Source: Anaerolineales bacterium (GTDB lineage Bacteria > Chloroflexota > Anaerolineae > Anaerolineales > Villigracilaceae). Taken from it: DNA of 64,000 nt. The translations under genes were made by a program, and so were the position numbers. The stretch lies in assembly GCA_020847435.1 (NCBI GenBank), contig JADLBX010000009.1:19247-83246 (forward strand), written 5' to 3'. This document shows positions 1-8,969 of the stretch, piece after piece; the stretch's first letter is position 1, and each line of letters starts with the position of its first letter. The notes below the pieces were generated by a model. It saw only the letters and a list, made by a program, of their open reading frames with translations. It was not told where the DNA came from and searched no databases.

Positions 1-1057
1 ACCATTCCTCTTCGGTGAGCGTCCCCTGTTTGTGCAGAATCTCATCCGGGATGCCGATCTTGCCCATATCGTGCAGGAGCGCGCCGCGATGGATTTGCAC
101 GATCTCTTCGTCATTGCAACCGAGTTCCATTGCCAGTCGCACGGTGAGTTCGGTCACGCGCTTCGTATGTCCTTCCGTTTCTTTGTCGCGCAGGTCGAGC
201 GCCACCACCCAGCCCTCGATCGTTTTGTCGTAGGCGTCGCGGATCTCTGCCAGAGCGCGTTGGAGCGCCAGTTGCGCCTCGCGGCGTTCAGTGATATCGC
301 GCGAGGAGGCTTGAAACTCCACCAGGATTCCATCCGCGTTGTAGATCGGACGGGCAGTTGTTTCAAGCCAGATATAGCGCCCGTCCTTGTGGAGCGCGCG
401 ATACGCGGTGGGGCGCGGGCTTCCCTCCGTCTCCGAGTTGGATAACCGGGCGAGGATCGTGTCTGTATCGTCCGGATGGATGAACTGGAGGATGGGAATG
501 CCGATCATTTCTTCCGGTTCGTAGCCGAGGATGGCGCGGCACGCCGGGGAGACGTAGATCATGCTCAGGTCCGGCTGGTGCCGCGAGATCATATCCGAAG
601 AATTTTCAGCGAGCAGTCTAAACTGCGCTTCGCTTTCCGCCAGCGCTTGTTGCATCCGTTTTTGTTCGAGAATGGCTTGCCATTGCTTGATGGCGCGCTC
701 TGCCAGATGGGGCATATCCGCCATGGATTCGGAGGATTTGACGATGTAATCCAACGCGCCGGCTTTGATCGCCTCGACGGCGTGACGCTCGCTCCCGTAA
801 CTGGTCATGATGATCACCGGGGGAGTCGGCGCGCTGGATTCGGCAGAGAGCAGTTCGTGGCTGTCGCCATCCGGCAGGCGCCAGTCGGCGATGATGAGCG
901 TGGGGTCAAATTCTTGAATCGCCGCGCGTGCATGCGCGAGGGTTTCCGCCACCCGGAGGCGCGCCGTATCCCAGCGTTCTTCGAAGGAACGCCGGATCAA
1001 TTCCGCATGAGCGGGATCGTCCTCCAGCAACAGGATTCGGATTGGATCATCCAGCAT
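1..1057 (-). CDS. Response regulator with PAS and HD-GYP domains (partial, C-terminus outside window)
   Basis: The gene runs off the left edge; 352 residues are visible from the reverse-strand ATG at 1057. A receiver domain fills about residues 1-125, with the acidic pocket LEDD, phospho-acceptor D58 (IIADWRLP) and the lysine of DYIVKS. A PAS domain with a PAC tail (SRDITERR) spans about 145-270. The start of an HD-GYP domain follows, with the metal-binding HD in LLHDMGKIG; the GYP motif lies off the edge. HD-GYP domains typically hydrolyse cyclic di-GMP, so a role as a phosphorylation-controlled phosphodiesterase is inferred. The gene starts 40 bp after the neighbouring receiver gene and probably shares its transcript. 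Confidence 0.9.
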   Translation of the reverse strand, partial: MLDDPIRILLLEDDPAHAELIRRSFEERWDTARLRVAETLAHARAAIQEFDPTLIIADWRLPDGDSHELLSAESSAPTPPVIIMTSYGSERHAVEAIKAGALDYIVKSSESMADMPHLAERAIKQWQAILEQKRMQQALAESEAQFRLLAENSSDMISRHQPDLSMIYVSPACRAILGYEPEEMIGIPILQFIHPDDTDTILARLSNSETEGSPRPTAYRALHKDGRYIWLETTARPIYNADGILVEFQASSRDITERREAQLALQRALAEIRDAYDKTIEGWVVALDLRDKETEGHTKRVTELTVRLAMELGCNDEEIVQIHRGALLHDMGKIGIPDEILHKQGTLTEEEW

Positions 1058-1097
1058 GTAAATTGTTGTAGAGCCTGACGTATGAGGTTGGATAAGG

Positions 1098-1547
1098 TTA
1101 TTCTTTGAGGTGTGGGTGAGTGTTCCAGCCCAGCCAGTAAAAGCCGAGATCGTCCATGAGCTTTTTGAACTCTTCAAACCCCACCGGCTTGACGAGGTAA
1201 CTGTTGGCGTGGTTGTAATAGGCTTTCGCCACGTCCTTTTCCGCTTCGGAGGTGGTTAAGATAACCACTGGGATGGATTTAAGTTCGTCGTCTTCCTTGA
1301 TGGCGCGCAACACGTCTATGCCGTCTACGCGGGGAAGCCGCAGGTCGAGGAGAATGACGTGCGGCGGCGGCGCGGACGCGGCGTCTATAAATTCGCCGCG
1401 ATGGAAGAGATAATCCAGCGCGGATTGTCCATCCAGAAAATGGCGCACTCGATTTGCGATGCGATGTTCCTCGAGAGTGCGGATGACTAATTCTGCATGG
1501 TCTTCGTTATCTTCCACGAGCATAACGAGGATGGGTTCGCCGATCAT
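1098..1547 (-). CDS. Single-domain response regulator (CheY/Rcp1-like)
   Basis: This 149-residue protein is a stand-alone receiver with no output domain. Visible landmarks are the acidic pair in MLVEDNEDH, phospho-acceptor D68 in ILLDLRLP, the threonine of VILTTSEAE and the lysine of LVKPVG. The long loop before the acceptor (residues about 50-62) is typical of Rcp1-like receivers that pair with phytochrome or GAF/PAS kinases. It lies between the histidine kinase at 1630-3858 and the HD-GYP regulator, all on the minus strand, so it is a plausible phosphate relay between them. That link is inferred from position. Confidence 0.93.
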   Translation of the reverse strand: MIGEPILVMLVEDNEDHAELVIRTLEEHRIANRVRHFLDGQSALDYLFHRGEFIDAASAPPPHVILLDLRLPRVDGIDVLRAIKEDDELKSIPVVILTTSEAEKDVAKAYYNHANSYLVKPVGFEEFKKLMDDLGFYWLGWNTHPHLKE

Positions 1548-1629
1548 GTTGGACTCCTTGTCGCTTATGGTTGCGAATTCTAACCTGAAATTTACAATTC
1601 ATGTATGACGATTACCGATTTGCCACGCT

Positions 1630-3858
1630 TCAATTTGCGGCTTCTGCTGAAGCGGAGGCGCTGACCGGCAGGGTGAAGTAGAACGCGCTGCCCGCGCTGG
1701 GTCTTGATTCCACCCAAACCTTGCCGCCATGTACTTCCACGATGCGGCGCACCAACGTCAGACCGACGCCGGTGCCTTCGATGTTGGGGTTGAGGCGGTT
1801 GAATAATCCGAACACCTTTTCATGGAATTGCGGTTCGATCCCGATCCCGTTGTCGCGTACAAAGAGAGTTGCCATGCCGTTTGAATCTTGCCCGGTGCAA
1901 CCAATTTCGATACGCGGTTCGGCTTGAGCGCCCATAAATTTGATGGCATTGCTCAGCAGGTTTTGCATAACTTCCACAAGGCGGATGCGATCCCCGCGCA
2001 CGACAGGCAGGTTGTCCTTGACCGCGACTTGGATGTCGCTTTGGTGGAACGACCCGGCGAGTAAATCTCTGGCTTCCTGAACGATTTGTTCGAAAGGCAG
2101 ATCGCGCGGCGGGTTGGTGATGCGTCCCACGCGTGAGAGTTCCAGTAAATCGTTCAACAATGCCTGCATCCGATCTGCCGCGTTGGCGATCTTGGATAAA
2201 TCGGCATCGAACTGCTTCATATCTCTCTTTTTGGCGTCCTCGCGGATGAAGCCGAGGAAACCGCGAATCGTTACCAGAGGCGACTTCAGATCGTGCGAGA
2301 CGGTGTAGGTGAACCGCTCCAGTTCCGCGTTCCTGCCTTCGAGTTCGTTGATCAATTGGGTCCGCTCGGTGAACAACTGCGCGTTCGCGATCGCATTGGC
2401 GATCTGGTCCGCCATCGTTTGCAGCGCCGTGACGTCGGCGTTTGAAAATGCGGAGGCGAGTTCGGATTGAATGGTCATCGCGCCGATGATCGCATCGCGC
2501 GAAATCAGCGGGAGCGCGATCTCGGAGCGCGTCAATGGCAGGCGCGGGTTTTTGAAATGGACGGCATCCTCGCCCACGTCGAGGGCGATGCGTGCCTTTC
2601 TGTGTGTGAGGCACCATCCGACCATCGAAGACTCGCCCACGTCGAGTTTTTGTTCTTCGGCGATCAACATCCTTCCCGCTTCGCCGGTGGCGGCTTTCAG
2701 CAGGGCGTGAGTCCCGGGTTCATTGAGCAGGAAGATGCCGATGTAGTAATAATTAAAATGACTGCGGATGAGTTCGACGACCGTCGCGAGCAGTGGTTCC
2801 AGGTCCAGTGTGGAAGATGCCGCGTGCGAAACCTCCGCCGCCGTTTGCAGTTGGATGGCGCGCCGCGTCAAGGCGCTGATCAGGCTTGCCTGCTGTTCAT
2901 CGGATTGTTTCTGTTCGGTGATGTCCATCCAGGCGCCGAGCCAGTGAGTCGCAGCGCCATCGTCTGCTGTAATGAGTTTAGCCTTATCCCGGATCCAGAC
3001 CGTATTTCCATCCTGGGTTAGAAAGCGATATTCCATATCGAACGTCGTGTCGCTTTGATCGGTGGCTTCACTTTCGGACAGCGTTCGTTCGCGGTCTTCC
3101 GGGTGCAGGAGTTTTTTCCACAGCCCCGGGTCTTTCATAAAATCATCCCGTGAATAGCCGAGCAGTTCCTCGATTTGGGGGCTGACATACCGGATGACAG
3201 GTTCGTTTCCCAACCCGATAATATAGGTGATGACCGGGATATTCTCGAGCAGGGCGCGGTATTGCACTTCGTTGGTGGGCGCGCGTTTGAACGTCTCACG
3301 CGCCGTCCACGCGGAGAGGAACTGCACCACATTGATGATCAAATAGAAAATGGATGAGGTCAGCCAAACCGTCTGGCTTGGATTCGGCGCGACGCCCACA
3401 AACCGTTGTCCCGACGATTCGAGATATGCGAACCAGCCGCCGGTGAGGATCGTCAACAACGATATGGCAAGCGATCCTTTTCCGCCGAGGAGCGCTCCTG
3501 CGATAACGATCACCGTTGCGTGTCCCAGAATGAATCCCGTGCCGCGCACTCCAAATCTAGCGAACGCCATTACCGTAAAGAGCAGCCAGAAGAAGCCTAC
3601 GAGAAAGATCGCCGCAGTCCTCAGATATCCTTTTCGAGTAAGGATGAAAATCAGGCTCGCAATGAACTCGCTGACAATGGACTGCGCCAATGCGCGCTCG
3701 ATCTGCTCCGGCGATTGGAAATAGATGACGGCTGAATAACAAACCGGCGCGATCAACGCAGTCAGCAGGATGTAATGCAGGATGAACGCCTGGCGCGTTT
3801 TGGTCTCATCGTTATTGAAGAGGGGAGGAGTGAGCCAGTTGCGTAGGAACGATTTCAT
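1630..3858 (-). CDS. Membrane-anchored PAS/GAF sensor histidine kinase
   Basis: In this 742-residue protein the first 190 residues carry about six hydrophobic segments and form the membrane sensor. A PAS/PAC domain follows at about 205-315 (ending GAWMDITEQKQ), then a GAF domain at about 345-500. The HisKA domain has its H-box in YTVSHDLKSP. The C-terminal ATPase shows the N-box (LLSNAIKF), G1 (DNGIGI) and G2 (GTGVGLTLV). It should autophosphorylate and pass phosphate to the receivers encoded downstream at 1098-1547 and 1-1057. The ligand is unknown. It is divergent from the partner-switching operon that begins at 3995. Confidence 0.92.
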   Translation of the reverse strand: MKSFLRNWLTPPLFNNDETKTRQAFILHYILLTALIAPVCYSAVIYFQSPEQIERALAQSIVSEFIASLIFILTRKGYLRTAAIFLVGFFWLLFTVMAFARFGVRGTGFILGHATVIVIAGALLGGKGSLAISLLTILTGGWFAYLESSGQRFVGVAPNPSQTVWLTSSIFYLIINVVQFLSAWTARETFKRAPTNEVQYRALLENIPVITYIIGLGNEPVIRYVSPQIEELLGYSRDDFMKDPGLWKKLLHPEDRERTLSESEATDQSDTTFDMEYRFLTQDGNTVWIRDKAKLITADDGAATHWLGAWMDITEQKQSDEQQASLISALTRRAIQLQTAAEVSHAASSTLDLEPLLATVVELIRSHFNYYYIGIFLLNEPGTHALLKAATGEAGRMLIAEEQKLDVGESSMVGWCLTHRKARIALDVGEDAVHFKNPRLPLTRSEIALPLISRDAIIGAMTIQSELASAFSNADVTALQTMADQIANAIANAQLFTERTQLINELEGRNAELERFTYTVSHDLKSPLVTIRGFLGFIREDAKKRDMKQFDADLSKIANAADRMQALLNDLLELSRVGRITNPPRDLPFEQIVQEARDLLAGSFHQSDIQVAVKDNLPVVRGDRIRLVEVMQNLLSNAIKFMGAQAEPRIEIGCTGQDSNGMATLFVRDNGIGIEPQFHEKVFGLFNRLNPNIEGTGVGLTLVRRIVEVHGGKVWVESRPSAGSAFYFTLPVSASASAEAAN

Positions 3859-3925
3859 CGCCAGGTAAGGTCGTGTGGGTTAACGAGAGATGAGTTTTCC
3901 TTTCGCCCAAGTATAGCACGCAGGA

Positions 3926-3954
3926 TTTATTCGTCTCCATTCTCGTGATATAAT
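3926..3954 (+). promoter_or_regulatory. Possible promoter of the partner-switching operon
   Basis: A perfect -10 hexamer TATAAT lies at 3949-3954, 40 bp before the STAS gene start. The matching -35 position (3926-3931, TTTATT) is weak. The site sits in the divergent gap to the histidine kinase gene. Confidence 0.35.
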
Positions 3955-3994
3955 TTTGCCAGTTAGCGCTCAATTTCAACCCGGAGGATGTGTC

Positions 3995-4330
3995 ATGGAA
4001 ATCACGCATCAGGAATTCAAGCATTGCGAATTGATCAAGATCAAGGGTCGGGTGGATAGCGCCACGGCGTCCCACCTCGCGCAGACATTTGAAAAGACCG
4101 ACAAGGACGGCAAATATAAATTAGTTTTAGACATGAGCGAATTGGAATACATGTCCAGCGCCGGCTTCCGCGCCTTGCTCGCCGCCCAGCGCAACTCCAA
4201 GAAATACAATCGCGGCGAGGTCGTGCTGGTGTCTGTGCCGGAGCGCATCCGCGAGGCGCTCGAACTGGCGGGCTTTACCGAACTCTTCAAAACATTCGAC
4301 GACCCGTTGAACGCGGTCGGTTATTTCTAA
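3995..4330 (+). CDS. STAS-domain anti-sigma factor antagonist (RsbV/SpoIIAA-like)
   Basis: This is a 111-residue single STAS domain. The ATG at 3995 is chosen because a GGAGG ribosome site lies 7 bp upstream at 3983-3987; a longer in-frame reading from 3956 lacks one. The phosphorylatable serine region is LEYMSSAGFRALL, as in SpoIIAA/RsbV proteins. When dephosphorylated, such proteins bind the partner kinase and release its target. The next two genes encode the kinase (4417-4827) and phosphatase (4832-8077) expected for this switch, so the three form one module. Confidence 0.92.
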   Translation: MEITHQEFKHCELIKIKGRVDSATASHLAQTFEKTDKDGKYKLVLDMSELEYMSSAGFRALLAAQRNSKKYNRGEVVLVSVPERIREALELAGFTELFKTFDDPLNAVGYF

Positions 4331-4367
4331 GGCGCGACGGGGTCGGAGCCGACAAATCATGCAGAAG

Positions 4368-4415
4368 GAAGCCGCTTTCGGCCATGTTTGGCTGAGGCGG
4401 CTTTAATTATTTTCC
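4368..4415 (+). terminator. Hairpin between STAS and kinase genes (possible attenuator)
   Basis: AAGCCGC at 4369-4375 pairs with GCGGCTT at 4397-4403, with further pairing of GGCC and GGCT inside. The sequence after the stem is rich in T and A (TTTAATTATTTT). It lies immediately before the next gene's ATG, so partial termination inside the operon is possible. Confidence 0.45.
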
Positions 4416-4416
4416 G

Positions 4417-4827
4417 ATGCGCACAGTTCAATTTCCGGCAAAGTTTGAGCAACTCGACGAGATCCGCGAATATGTGGGGACCATTGCGTGGCAGAATGGC
4501 TTTGGCGATAAAGACGTTTACAACATCCAACTCGCCACCGATGAAGCCGCGTCGAACATCATTGAACACGCCTACGCCAGCGAACCGGACGGAGCGCTTG
4601 AATTAACCTGCGGTATGCAAGGAGACCGGTTGGTGATCGTTCTGGTGGACCATGGCGCGCCGTTCGACCCAGCCGATGTGCCTCTGCCCGACTTGCAAGC
4701 CGACCTGGCTGACCGGAAAATCGGGGGGTTGGGAATTTTCCTCATGCGAAAACTCATGGATGAAGTGCATTACCAATCCAACGCCGACATGAGCAACGTC
4801 CTCACGATGATCAAGCGAAAGGGTTAG
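4417..4827 (+). CDS. Anti-sigma-like serine kinase (RsbW/SpoIIAB ATPase fold)
   Basis: This 136-residue protein has the compact HATPase fold of RsbW kinases. It shows the N-box region DEAASNIIEHAY, the G1 motif DHGAPFDP and the late segment GGLGIFLMRKLMDEV. Such kinases phosphorylate the STAS antagonist and hold a sigma factor or other target inactive. No sigma factor gene is visible nearby, so the output is unknown. It lies between the antagonist gene and the phosphatase gene, the latter starting 4 bp after its stop. No strong ribosome site precedes the ATG; a hairpin lies just before it. Confidence 0.9.
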   Translation: MRTVQFPAKFEQLDEIREYVGTIAWQNGFGDKDVYNIQLATDEAASNIIEHAYASEPDGALELTCGMQGDRLVIVLVDHGAPFDPADVPLPDLQADLADRKIGGLGIFLMRKLMDEVHYQSNADMSNVLTMIKRKG

Positions 4828-4831
4828 ACGC

Positions 4832-7800
4832 ATGAAAGCGGCGTCCTCGTCCGATTGGCGCGAACTTGCCAGATTGGGCGAACAACTCATCGGCAGTCCA
4901 TCGTTATCCGCTCAACGCGACCAGATCGCGTCCGTCGTTGCGCGCCTGCTCAAAGCCGACGTGGACTTATGGCTGGATGAGAACCTGTTCCGCCTGCCCG
5001 ACGCCACAGGCGAACTGGTCTTTTCGTCGCATCCCGATTCACAGGCGTTGACGCGCATTTTGAAATCACGCGGGCTTTTACTGAGCAATCAAAAAGGGAG
5101 GAAGAACAACGCTTCGCGCGGGATGTGGGCAGGGATGCCGCTGAGGAATCGCGCAACCACCCTGGGGGCGATTCAGGTCGCCCGTCCGCGCGGACCCGCC
5201 TTCAAAAAAGATGAACTCGATCTGTTGGCGGGTTTGGCGGGCATCGTTGGCGTGAGTTTGGTGGCGTCTCACCGCGTGGCTGTCGAAAGTTTCAGGCTCA
5301 ACCAACTCAACCTCGTCAGTCAAGTCAGCTCGCAGATTGCCAACGTGCTGGACTTGAACGAACTCGCCGAACGCGTCACAAAACTGATTCAACAAACATT
5401 CCATTATTACTACGTCGCCATCTTCACCCTGCGTGAACGCTCGAGCGTAATGCGCTTCCGCTCCAGCGCCATGGCAGACCGCGAGGGGAAACGCCGCGCC
5501 AAGGTCGCGCTGGAGGTGAAGGTGGGACAGGGCTTGATCGGCGAAGCGGCGGAAAAAGGCGAGCGCATCCTGGTCCCCGATGTGCGGAAGGATACGCGTT
5601 ACCGGTTCATTAACGCTCTGCCCGAAACCCGCTCCGAAGTGGTGATCCCGTTGAAGATCGAAGGGCGCGTGCTAGGCGTGCTGGATGTGCAAAGCGATTC
5701 GGTGAAGGCGTTCCATCCGAACGACCTGCTCGTCCTCAACGCGCTGGCTGATTCGATCGCGCGCGCCGTTGAAGGGGCGCGCTTGTATTACGACTTGCGG
5801 CGGCATTCCGACCATTTGACCTTGATCGCCGATGTCGGGAAAAGCGTCAGCGCCTCGTTGGAAATCAACACGTTGATGCAGAACGTCTCAGACCTGATCC
5901 ATCACCGCTTCAATTACGCGCACGTGAACCTGTTCACCGCGCATCCCAGCCGGCGGATGATCGAATACCGGGCGGGGAGCGGCGAACGCAGTCCGCGGTC
6001 GGTCGGGTTCACCATTCCGTTGGACGATCCGCAGGGCATCATCCCGTGGGTGGCGCGGGAAGGCAAGACCGTCGTGGCAAACGACGTGCGCAAGGATAAA
6101 CGGTATATCCCTTCGCCGCTTCCGCCGCATAATACAAAATCCGAGATCTGCGTGCCGTTGCTGTACGACGGCGAAGTGGTCGGCTTGCTCGATATTCAAT
6201 CGGACCGCTACAATGCCTTCGCCACGGAAGACCGGGTTATGTTCGAAGCCGTGGCGGACCACATTGCCATTGCGATTCATAACGCGGCGTTGTATCGCTC
6301 GGAACAATGGCGGCGGCAGGTTGCCGACAGTCTGCGCGAAGTGGCGGGCTTAATCTCGGCGGATGAAGATGTGGACGACGTACTCGAGGTGATTTTGCTG
6401 GAGTTGGAGAAGAATCTGCCGGTTGAGATCTCCTCCATCTGGTTGCTCGAAGATGATGAGTTATATCTGGCGGCGAGTCATAACATTGACGAAGCGTTAT
6501 TGGAAAATACCTTGTTCAACACGCCCGAAGCCTACGCCGCCATGATGCGCGTGATCGAAACGGAGGGCGCCGAAGTCCGCAAGCCGACGGATGTGTTGGG
6601 CGCGACCGGGATCGCCGCCGGATTCAACCAGGATTATTCCGCGTTGGCGGTGCCTCTGCGCGTGGGCGACCAACCCTTCGGCGTGATCACGTTGGCGCAT
6701 CCTTCGCCCGGACGATACGGCAACGAGGCGCGCACGGTGGCGACGACCTTTGCCAGTTACGCCGCGGTTGCCATCGAAAACACGCGCCTGTACGACATCG
6801 CGCAGGAACAGGCGTATGCCTCTGCCGCGTTGTTGCAGGTGGCGCAAGCGATCGTCAGCCTGAACGACCTCGATGAGATCCTCGATACCATCATCCGCAT
6901 TATGCCGATTCTGGTGGGCGTGGGGCGCGCGGCGTTGTATCAATTCAATTCGGTGACGGAGAAATTCCTGCCTTCGCAACAGTACGGCTTGAGCGAGGAG
7001 GAAGAGACGCGCTTTTGGGAACATTCCTTCGCGGCGGGCGAGTTCAAGTTTTTGGACGTGTGCCGCAGTGTGAACGGCATGCGGGCTTGCGCGCTGGGAG
7101 CGGCGCGGGGACTTGACGCCTGGGTGTCCGCCGACCCGTCGTATGAAGCGAACTTCGCCCACCCGGACGCGCTCCTATTTGCCGTCCCTATCGCGGTGAA
7201 GGATACGCTGTACGGCGTCATGTTGATCGAAGAAGCCGAGGGCGGGTTGCGTTTTCGGGCGCGGCGCCTGGAGATCATCAACGGGATCGCGCAACAAGCC
7301 GCGCTGGCGATCCAGAACGATTTACTGCAACGCGAGATGGTGGTGCGCGAACGCCTCGAAACGGAAGTGCAGTTGGCGCGCCAAATTCAGCAGACTTTCA
7401 TCCCCGACTCTCTGCCGCAGGTGGAGGGGTGGGAGTTTGCCGCGCGCTGGCGGACGGCGCGACAGGTGGGCGGCGATTTTTACGATGTGTTCGACCTGCC
7501 CAACCGGAAGATCGGTTTGTTCATCGCCGATGTCGCGGATAAGGGCGTGCCCGCGGCGTTGTTCATGGCGCTTACGCGGACGCTGGTGCGCGCCGCCGTG
7601 CTGGAGACCGACTCGCCTGCCGAGGCGTTGCGCCGCGTGAATGAACTGCTGATCCCGGATACCAAACAGGGCATGTTCGTCACGGCGGTCTATGCTGTCC
7701 TTGACCTGGAAAAAAATGAATTGACCTACGTCAACGCGGGACACAACCCGCCGCTCTGGGTGAAGGGCGACGGCGCGATCGAAAAATTGACGCGTTCCGG

Positions 7801-8077
7801 CATCGCGCTTGGCGCGGCGGAGGAGGCGCGCTACGAACAGCGGATGATTCAACTGGCGAACGCCGACAGCCTCCTGTTCTACACCGATGGATTAACTGAA
7901 TCGTTCAATAACGACGGGGATTTCTATGGCGATGCGCGGCTTGCTGAAGCGATCGTTGCCAACCATTGTTCCTCGGCTTCGCAACTGATGGACGTGGTGG
8001 AAAAATCCCTGCTCGATTTTGTGCAAGACATGCCGCCCGCCGACGACCTGACAATGCTGGCAGTGAGGCGGGTGTAA
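4832..8077 (+). CDS. Multi-GAF PP2C-type phosphatase (RsbU/SpoIIE family)
   Basis: The protein has 1081 residues. After a divergent GAF-like N-terminus come about four GAF domains, at roughly 150-310, 330-480, 500-640 and 660-830. A short helix (VQLARQIQQTFIP) leads into a C-terminal PP2C domain. The metal-binding and catalytic segments are visible: GGDFYDVF, DVADKGVPAALFMAL, VNAGHNPPLWV and LLFYTDGLTE. There are no membrane segments, so it acts in the cytoplasm. It should dephosphorylate the STAS protein encoded at 3995-4330 in response to ligands bound by the GAF domains. The GAF ligands cannot be read from the sequence. The size is large for the family because of the stacked sensors. Confidence 0.93.
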   Translation: MKAASSSDWRELARLGEQLIGSPSLSAQRDQIASVVARLLKADVDLWLDENLFRLPDATGELVFSSHPDSQALTRILKSRGLLLSNQKGRKNNASRGMWAGMPLRNRATTLGAIQVARPRGPAFKKDELDLLAGLAGIVGVSLVASHRVAVESFRLNQLNLVSQVSSQIANVLDLNELAERVTKLIQQTFHYYYVAIFTLRERSSVMRFRSSAMADREGKRRAKVALEVKVGQGLIGEAAEKGERILVPDVRKDTRYRFINALPETRSEVVIPLKIEGRVLGVLDVQSDSVKAFHPNDLLVLNALADSIARAVEGARLYYDLRRHSDHLTLIADVGKSVSASLEINTLMQNVSDLIHHRFNYAHVNLFTAHPSRRMIEYRAGSGERSPRSVGFTIPLDDPQGIIPWVAREGKTVVANDVRKDKRYIPSPLPPHNTKSEICVPLLYDGEVVGLLDIQSDRYNAFATEDRVMFEAVADHIAIAIHNAALYRSEQWRRQVADSLREVAGLISADEDVDDVLEVILLELEKNLPVEISSIWLLEDDELYLAASHNIDEALLENTLFNTPEAYAAMMRVIETEGAEVRKPTDVLGATGIAAGFNQDYSALAVPLRVGDQPFGVITLAHPSPGRYGNEARTVATTFASYAAVAIENTRLYDIAQEQAYASAALLQVAQAIVSLNDLDEILDTIIRIMPILVGVGRAALYQFNSVTEKFLPSQQYGLSEEEETRFWEHSFAAGEFKFLDVCRSVNGMRACALGAARGLDAWVSADPSYEANFAHPDALLFAVPIAVKDTLYGVMLIEEAEGGLRFRARRLEIINGIAQQAALAIQNDLLQREMVVRERLETEVQLARQIQQTFIPDSLPQVEGWEFAARWRTARQVGGDFYDVFDLPNRKIGLFIADVADKGVPAALFMALTRTLVRAAVLETDSPAEALRRVNELLIPDTKQGMFVTAVYAVLDLEKNELTYVNAGHNPPLWVKGDGAIEKLTRSGIALGAAEEARYEQRMIQLANADSLLFYTDGLTESFNNDGDFYGDARLAEAIVANHCSSASQLMDVVEKSLLDFVQDMPPADDLTMLAVRRV

Positions 8078-8166
8078 GTTTTACAAAGAATTTACATCCT
8101 TGCCATACCTTCATAATCCCCAACTCCTACAATCATCGGCGTAACCTTGAAAGGAGGTTTACGACG

Positions 8167-8700
8167 ATGAAAATTATATTCAAGAGAACGGCGCTGGTGG
8201 CGTTGGTCGCGGCGCTTGGGCTGGCGAGTCTGTCGGTGTTCGGCGTATCTGCGGCAGAGGCGGAAGAACCGACTACGCCGCCGACCGGTGAAATGACGAA
8301 CGAGCGGCTCGAGAAACTCTGGGCGCGCGAAGTGCGCGCCTACGAGAAATTGGGCAAGACTGAGACATTTATCAGCAAAACTCAGCAGTTGATTGACCGC
8401 GCCGCCGAGCACGGCATGGATGTGTCTGCGGTACAAGCCGCGCTGGATGCGTTTGGCGATGCCGTGGACAACGCGAAGCCGATCTACGAAAGCGCGCATG
8501 AGATTGTCAATTTGCACGCCGGGTTCGACGCAGACGGCAAAGTGACCGATGCCGAGCAGGCGCGGGCGACCGTCCGTGCGTTAGGCGAGAAGTTGAAGGA
8601 GATGAAGGAGGCGATGGGCGGCACGGGTCAAGCCTTGCGCGACGCGCTCCATGCCTTCCGTGAAGCCAATCCACGCCCGGAAAAGACGCCTGAGCCGTAA
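8167..8700 (+). CDS. Secreted helical protein of unknown function
   Basis: The ATG at 8167 follows a strong ribosome site (AAAGGAGG, 8151-8158); longer readings from 7966 would overlap the phosphatase gene. The 177-residue product has a clear signal peptide (hydrophobic core about residues 8-27, likely cut near VSAAEA). The mature part is charged and almost wholly helical, ending in a Pro/Lys-rich tail (PRPEKTPEP). I do not recognise a family. Similar periplasmic four-helix or coiled-coil stress proteins are possible but unproven. An inverted repeat follows the stop. Confidence 0.75.
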   Translation: MKIIFKRTALVALVAALGLASLSVFGVSAAEAEEPTTPPTGEMTNERLEKLWAREVRAYEKLGKTETFISKTQQLIDRAAEHGMDVSAVQAALDAFGDAVDNAKPIYESAHEIVNLHAGFDADGKVTDAEQARATVRALGEKLKEMKEAMGGTGQALRDALHAFREANPRPEKTPEP

Positions 8701-8711
8701 GAGTCCATTAG

Positions 8712-8758
8712 CCACAGAGCGCACAGAGATTCTGAGATTTTCTCTGAGCGCTCTGTGG
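8712..8758. repeat. CCACAGAG-type inverted repeat
   Basis: Exact 11-bp arms CCACAGAGCGC (8712-8722) and GCGCTCTGTGG (8748-8758). Related elements with CCACAGAG or CTCTGTGG ends occur at 30484-30534 and 40133-40199, and a half copy (TCTCTGTGGCTGA) lies near 8891-8903. Confidence 0.7.
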
Positions 8759-8938
8759 TAGGTCAATCGCATTAGAAAATTCCGGTCTGAAAAGCCCGTC
8801 TTTTTGGTTGAGAATCCACTAATCTTTTCAGGATAATTCGCGCAGATTGGCGTAGATTAGCGGATAAAAAACCTACGTGCGATAATCCTATCTCTGTGGC
8901 TGAGTCGTTTACACATTCCCGCAATCGGCAGTACAATC

Positions 8939-8965
8939 GCCTCACAAAATAAAAACTTGTGAGGC
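8939..8965 (+). promoter_or_regulatory. Hairpin covering the ridA-like ribosome site
   Basis: Exact 9-bp arms GCCTCACAA (8939-8947) and TTGTGAGGC (8957-8965) with a 9-nt loop. The right arm contains the ribosome site GAGG (8961-8964) of the gene starting at 8970, so folding would block translation start. Confidence 0.5.
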
Positions 8966-8969
8966 AAAC

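Noticed and set aside
6497..7162. Open frame opposite the phosphatase gene
   Set aside because: It lies fully inside the GAF region of the phosphatase gene on the other strand, with shadow-like composition.
8092..8517. Open frame opposite the secreted helical protein
   Set aside because: The plus-strand gene has a strong ribosome site and a signal peptide; the opposite frame has neither.
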